From positions 1 through 64,000 of the forward strand of contig JAEEQH010000011.1 of NCBI GenBank assembly GCA_016285245.1: a stretch of 64,000 nucleotides of DNA, given 5' to 3'. A program made the translations under genes and the position numbers. Numbering within the stretch: the first letter of the stretch is position 1; every line of letters starts with the position of its first letter. The notes beneath the pieces are model-generated. The model worked only from the letters and a program-made list of their open reading frames with translations, was not told the DNA's origin and did not search any database. The stretch comes from Prevotella sp. (lineage in GTDB: Bacteria > Bacteroidota > Bacteroidia > Bacteroidales > Bacteroidaceae). This document shows, in pieces, positions 61,529-64,000 of the stretch.

Positions 61529-61618
61529 TTACTTGCTCTTATGACGATTCTTGCGCAGTCTCTTCTTACGCTTGTGAGTAGCCATCTTGTGGCCCTTCTT
61601 CTTCTTTCCGTTAGGCAT
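61529..61618 (-). CDS. 29-residue AURKAIP1/COX24-domain protein, probable ribosomal small-subunit protein
   Basis: A very short, strongly basic peptide begins MPNGKKKKGHKMATHKRKK and ends HKSK; more than half its residues are Lys, Arg or His. This matches the tiny COX24/AURKAIP1-domain proteins annotated in nearly all Bacteroidetes and related to the small ribosomal protein bS22. The frame is intact from ATG at 61618 to TAA at 61529. It lies between the HU gene and RNase G in the same orientation. Confidence 0.85.
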   Translation of the reverse strand: MPNGKKKKGHKMATHKRKKRLRKNRHKSK

Positions 61619-61657
61619 AATTCTAAATGGTGTTTTATTTGTTTAATGTGTTTGTTG

Positions 61658-61933
61658 TTACTTCATCTTGTCAATAAAGCTCTTCGCAGGCTTGAAAGCC
61701 GGGAAGTCATGAGCCTCAATGACCAGCGTCGTGTTCTTAGAGATGTTACGGCCGGTCTTCTGCGCACGGTGCTTCACGATGAAACTGCCGAAGCCGCGGA
61801 GATAGATGTTCTCCTTCTGCTGTGCAAGGTTGACACGAATCTCTTCCATGAACGCCTCCACGGTAGCTGCCACGTCTTTCTTGGCAATGCCCGTCTGTTC
61901 TGCAATGTTGTTGATAATATCTGCCTTAGTCAT
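61658..61933 (-). CDS. HU/IHF-family DNA-binding protein
   Basis: This nucleoid-associated histone-like protein has 91 residues. The N-terminal helices MTKADIINNIAEQTGIAKKDV are standard, as is the beta-arm core NIYLRGFGSFIVKHRAQKTGRN with the conserved Gly-Phe-Gly. The C-terminal ending FKPAKSFIDKMK is typical. I chose ATG at 61933, the family's usual start; upstream codons lie in the promoter-leader. It has its own promoter. Confidence 0.95.
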   Translation of the reverse strand: MTKADIINNIAEQTGIAKKDVAATVEAFMEEIRVNLAQQKENIYLRGFGSFIVKHRAQKTGRNISKNTTLVIEAHDFPAFKPAKSFIDKMK

Positions 61934-61996
61934 TTCTATGAGTGTTTTTATACGTAAAATCAGGTGCTTACAGGCACCTTCTTCATTTTTGGACTG

Positions 61997-62004
61997 CAAA
62001 GATA
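61997..62004 (-). promoter_or_regulatory. -7 element for the HU gene
   Basis: TATCTTTG on the minus strand, 63 bases before the ATG at 61933. Confidence 0.7.
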
Positions 62005-62089
62005 CTGTTTTTCAGCGGGATATGAAAATATTCACCGTCTTTTTTTATGAAAATTAACACTCGCTCTCGCTGAATTGACTTTGCGCTCA

Positions 62090-62527
62090 CTAAACCGGAA
62101 TCTTGTCTATGCGCTTCTGGTGGCGACCGCCCTCAAACTCCGTCGTGAAGTACTCGTCCATGATCTTGCGTGCCATGTCCTCGTCGATGAACCGTCCGGG
62201 CATCACCAGCACGTTGGCGTTGTTGTGCTGACGAATCAGGTGTGCTATCTCCGGAATCCAGCACAGTCCAGCGCGTATCGACTGGTGCTTGTTCAGCGTC
62301 ATGTTGATGCCCTCGCCGCTGCCGCAGATGGCGATGCCGGGGAACACCTCGCCCGACTCGATGCCCTTGGCCAGCGCGTGGCCGAAGTCCGAGTAGTCGC
62401 ACGAGTCCTCGGTGTACGTGCCATAGTCCTTATACGTATATCCCTTCTCCTCGAGATACTTCTTCACAAACTGTTTAAGTGCGAAGCCGGCGTGGTCGCT
62501 GGCAATGCCAATAGTCTTTACTTCCAT
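62090..62527 (-). CDS. rpiB: Ribose-5-phosphate isomerase B
   Basis: This enzyme interconverts ribose-5-phosphate and ribulose-5-phosphate in the pentose phosphate pathway. The 145-residue length is normal. The motifs IGIASDHAGFALK at the start, DYSDFGHALAKGI, the catalytic ICGSGEGINMTLNKHQSIRA and ARKIMDEYFTTEFEGGRH are intact. I chose ATG at 62527, which gives the usual N-terminus; upstream in-frame codons overlap the promoter. Confidence 0.96.
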   Translation of the reverse strand: MEVKTIGIASDHAGFALKQFVKKYLEEKGYTYKDYGTYTEDSCDYSDFGHALAKGIESGEVFPGIAICGSGEGINMTLNKHQSIRAGLCWIPEIAHLIRQHNNANVLVMPGRFIDEDMARKIMDEYFTTEFEGGRHQKRIDKIPV

Positions 62528-62560
62528 AATGCTATTAAGATGATTGTTCGTTTCAGTTCG

Positions 62561-62568
62561 CAAAATTA
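62561..62568 (-). promoter_or_regulatory. -7 element for rpiB
   Basis: TAATTTTG on the minus strand, 33 bases before the ATG. Confidence 0.65.
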
Positions 62569-62750
62569 GCAAAAATCCTGCGGATACGCAAGAAAACCGT
62601 CCATCTTTTTCTGAAAAACCTATCATCCGCCTGTCGGCGCCCTTCTTTACGCGTACCTTATTTAATAAATTACAGGGTGAGTACCCGGCTTTGAGTCCTA
62701 AAAATAAGTTTTAGAGACAAATACGGTGGATGGATTTCAGTTTCTTTTCG

Positions 62751-62758
62751 TAACTTTG
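62751..62758 (+). promoter_or_regulatory. -7 element for the beta-galactosidase gene
   Basis: TAACTTTG on the plus strand, 48 bases before the ATG. There is no copy of the pectin-site 15-mer at the expected distance. Confidence 0.65.
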
Positions 62759-62806
62759 CCCACGTTTTTCATGAGACTAACCCAAAAAGCTTTAACCTAT
62801 AACAAT

Positions 62807-64000
62807 ATGATGAAGAGGAAAGTGATGATGACGCTCTGTTTGGCGGCTGCGTTGGGTGCACAGGGACAGCCCGACTGGGAGAACCCGGCGGTGCTGGGGG
62901 TGAACAAGCTGCCGTACCACGCGACGCTACAACTGCCGTCGAAGGAGAAGGAGTGCTCGGAAATCGTGTCGCTGGACGGACAGTGGCGGTTCCACTGGAG
63001 CCGTAACCCCGAGGAGCGGGTGGCGGACTTCTACCGCGAGGACTACGACGTCAGCCAGTGGGACTGGATCACGGTGCCGGGCAACTGGCAGACGCAGGGC
63101 TTCGGTACGCCGATCTACGTGAACATCAACTACCCGTTTGTGAAGGACCGTCCGCGGGTGACCACAGAGCCTCCGAAGAACTGGACGGCCTACGAGAACC
63201 GTAACCCCGTGGGACAGTATGTGACGTTTGTCGACGTGACGAAGGCGATGAAGGCCCAACATCTGATTCTGCACTTCGGTGGCGTCGACTCAGCGTTCTA
63301 CCTCTGGGTGAACGGCCAGCGTGTGGGTTACAGCCAGAACTCAACATCGCCGGCGGAGTTTGACGTGACGAAATATATGCGTGTCGGCAGTAACAAGGTG
63401 GCCGTGGAGGTGTACCGCTGGAGTGACGGCTCGTATCTGGAGGACCAGGACTACTGGCGCCTGTCGGGCATCTTCCGTCCTGTGCAGCTGTGGGTGCGTC
63501 CGCTGGTGCATATCGCCGATTACAAGGTGGAAGCCATTCCCAATGCCGACTTCTCGCAGTTTACAGTAAAGGCAAAGATTTCTGTCTGCAATACAGGCAA
63601 GAAAACCGCCAAAAACCTGCTGGCACAGCTCCAGATGGATTGTCCTGAACTATATGGCGTCAACGTCAATCCTAACCATAGGAATGTAACCAATCATCTT
63701 ATTCAAAAACTGCCTGCTGGCGATACCATTACCATTGAACTCGCCTATCACTACGATGCCCCACCTCGTCTGTGGAGTGCCGAGAAGCCCTGGCTCTATC
63801 CTTACACCGTGCAGCTGCTTGGCATGAAAACCAGTAAGGACAACGAAGAATTCGAGAATCATTTCGGTGTGAAACGCGTGGAATGTGTTGGCGAGGTCTT
63901 CAAGATCAACGGGCGGAATGTGAAGCTGCGCGGCGTGAACCGTCACGACCACCATCCGCGGACGGGTCACTACGTGGACGATGCGACGTACGAGGAGGAC
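62807..64000 (+). CDS. GH2 beta-galactosidase, N-terminal part
   Basis: The first 398 codons of a GH2 glycosidase; the rest lies beyond the right edge. There is a short signal peptide (VMMTLCLAAALGAQG). A sugar-binding jelly-roll domain (about 25-220) follows, with SLDGQWRFHWS, VPGNWQTQGFG, VGYSQNSTSPAEFDVT and DQDYWRLSGIFRPVQLW. The immunoglobulin-like domain (about 225-350) comes next, and then the start of the TIM barrel with KLRGVNRHDHHP. The acid/base and nucleophile glutamates are not yet reached. Codons at 63545-63890 (AAA, ATT, CTA, AGG) differ from the CTG/AAG/CGT-rich flanks. Confidence 0.93.
   Translation, partial: MMKRKVMMTLCLAAALGAQGQPDWENPAVLGVNKLPYHATLQLPSKEKECSEIVSLDGQWRFHWSRNPEERVADFYREDYDVSQWDWITVPGNWQTQGFGTPIYVNINYPFVKDRPRVTTEPPKNWTAYENRNPVGQYVTFVDVTKAMKAQHLILHFGGVDSAFYLWVNGQRVGYSQNSTSPAEFDVTKYMRVGSNKVAVEVYRWSDGSYLEDQDYWRLSGIFRPVQLWVRPLVHIADYKVEAIPNADFSQFTVKAKISVCNTGKKTAKNLLAQLQMDCPELYGVNVNPNHRNVTNHLIQKLPAGDTITIELAYHYDAPPRLWSAEKPWLYPYTVQLLGMKTSKDNEEFENHFGVKRVECVGEVFKINGRNVKLRGVNRHDHHPRTGHYVDDATYEED

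Overview
The window comes from a gut- or rumen-type Bacteroidota, most likely Prevotella or a close relative. The grounds are as follows. Starts are preceded by Bacteroidetes -7 elements (TAnnTTTG, often with TTTG about 20 bases upstream) rather than Shine-Dalgarno sequences. Complex I is encoded as nuoA-B-CD-H-N without nuoEFG. The families DUF4199, DUF6452, DUF6048 and DciA/RecF are present, along with secreted proteins carrying T9SS-like C-terminal tails. This is a chromosomal segment rich in housekeeping genes. I saw no rRNA or tRNA gene, prophage, insertion sequence or CRISPR array.

Layout. 1-9.3 kb: 3' end of gapA with a terminator; DUF4199, glycosyltransferase, DUF6452, DUF6048, apbE, a Crp-type regulator, an M3 peptidase, dCMP deaminase and a C-terminal processing protease, all rightward and tightly packed. 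9.3-12.8 kb: dciA-recF leftward; a tetratricopeptide-type membrane protein, ribH and xth rightward. 12.8-13.3 kb: a mostly non-coding gap with a 21-bp tandem repeat. 13.3-16.6 kb: clpS-clpA-aat, a leftward N-degron operon. 16.7-19.1 kb: a leftward two-gene operon, a small secreted protein followed by a Cthe_2159-type beta-helix carbohydrate-binding protein. 19.2-21.7 kb: a SulP transporter and an RluA-type pseudouridine synthase. 21.8-32.1 kb: the nuo operon. 32.1-36.4 kb: a membrane nucleotide-sugar dehydratase, a galacturonokinase-like GHMP kinase and a divergent UDP-GlcNAc 2-epimerase homologue. 36.4-39.4 kb: a leftward operon of a small secreted protein and a PL1-type pectate lyase. 39.6-42.6 kb: an outer-membrane barrel protein, then a leftward operon of alarmone synthetase, alarmone hydrolase and cytidylate-kinase-like protein. 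42.6-43.3 kb: an intergenic gap holding a perfect 81-bp inverted repeat around a minisatellite. 43.3-51.9 kb: uxaC, a polysaccharide export lipoprotein, glmS, carA and carB. 52-56.2 kb: a response-regulator/kinase hybrid, fabD, a GH13 enzyme and an AlaX-type editing protein. 56.2-62.5 kb, leftward: a membrane nuclease/phosphatase, a hybrid kinase, a glycosyltransferase, RNase G, a 29-residue COX24-type protein, HU and rpiB. 62.8 kb to the end: the 5' part of a GH2 beta-galactosidase.

The most notable biological theme is pectin. The pectate lyase operon and uxaC (uronate isomerase) lie 4 kb apart in opposite orientation. Each carries the identical 15-mer ctaaaacgtttgcgt, in the same orientation, exactly 43 bases upstream of its TAnnTTTG element. 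This strongly suggests a shared regulator-binding site with a LacI/PurR-like core. A galacturonokinase-like gene abuts the lyase convergently, and the beta-helix protein at 17-18.6 kb belongs to a family with a polygalacturonate-binding member. Other notable items are the split alarmone synthetase/hydrolase operon, the 334-bp palindromic element, and many short low-complexity phrases that sit in leaders or have entered coding sequences.
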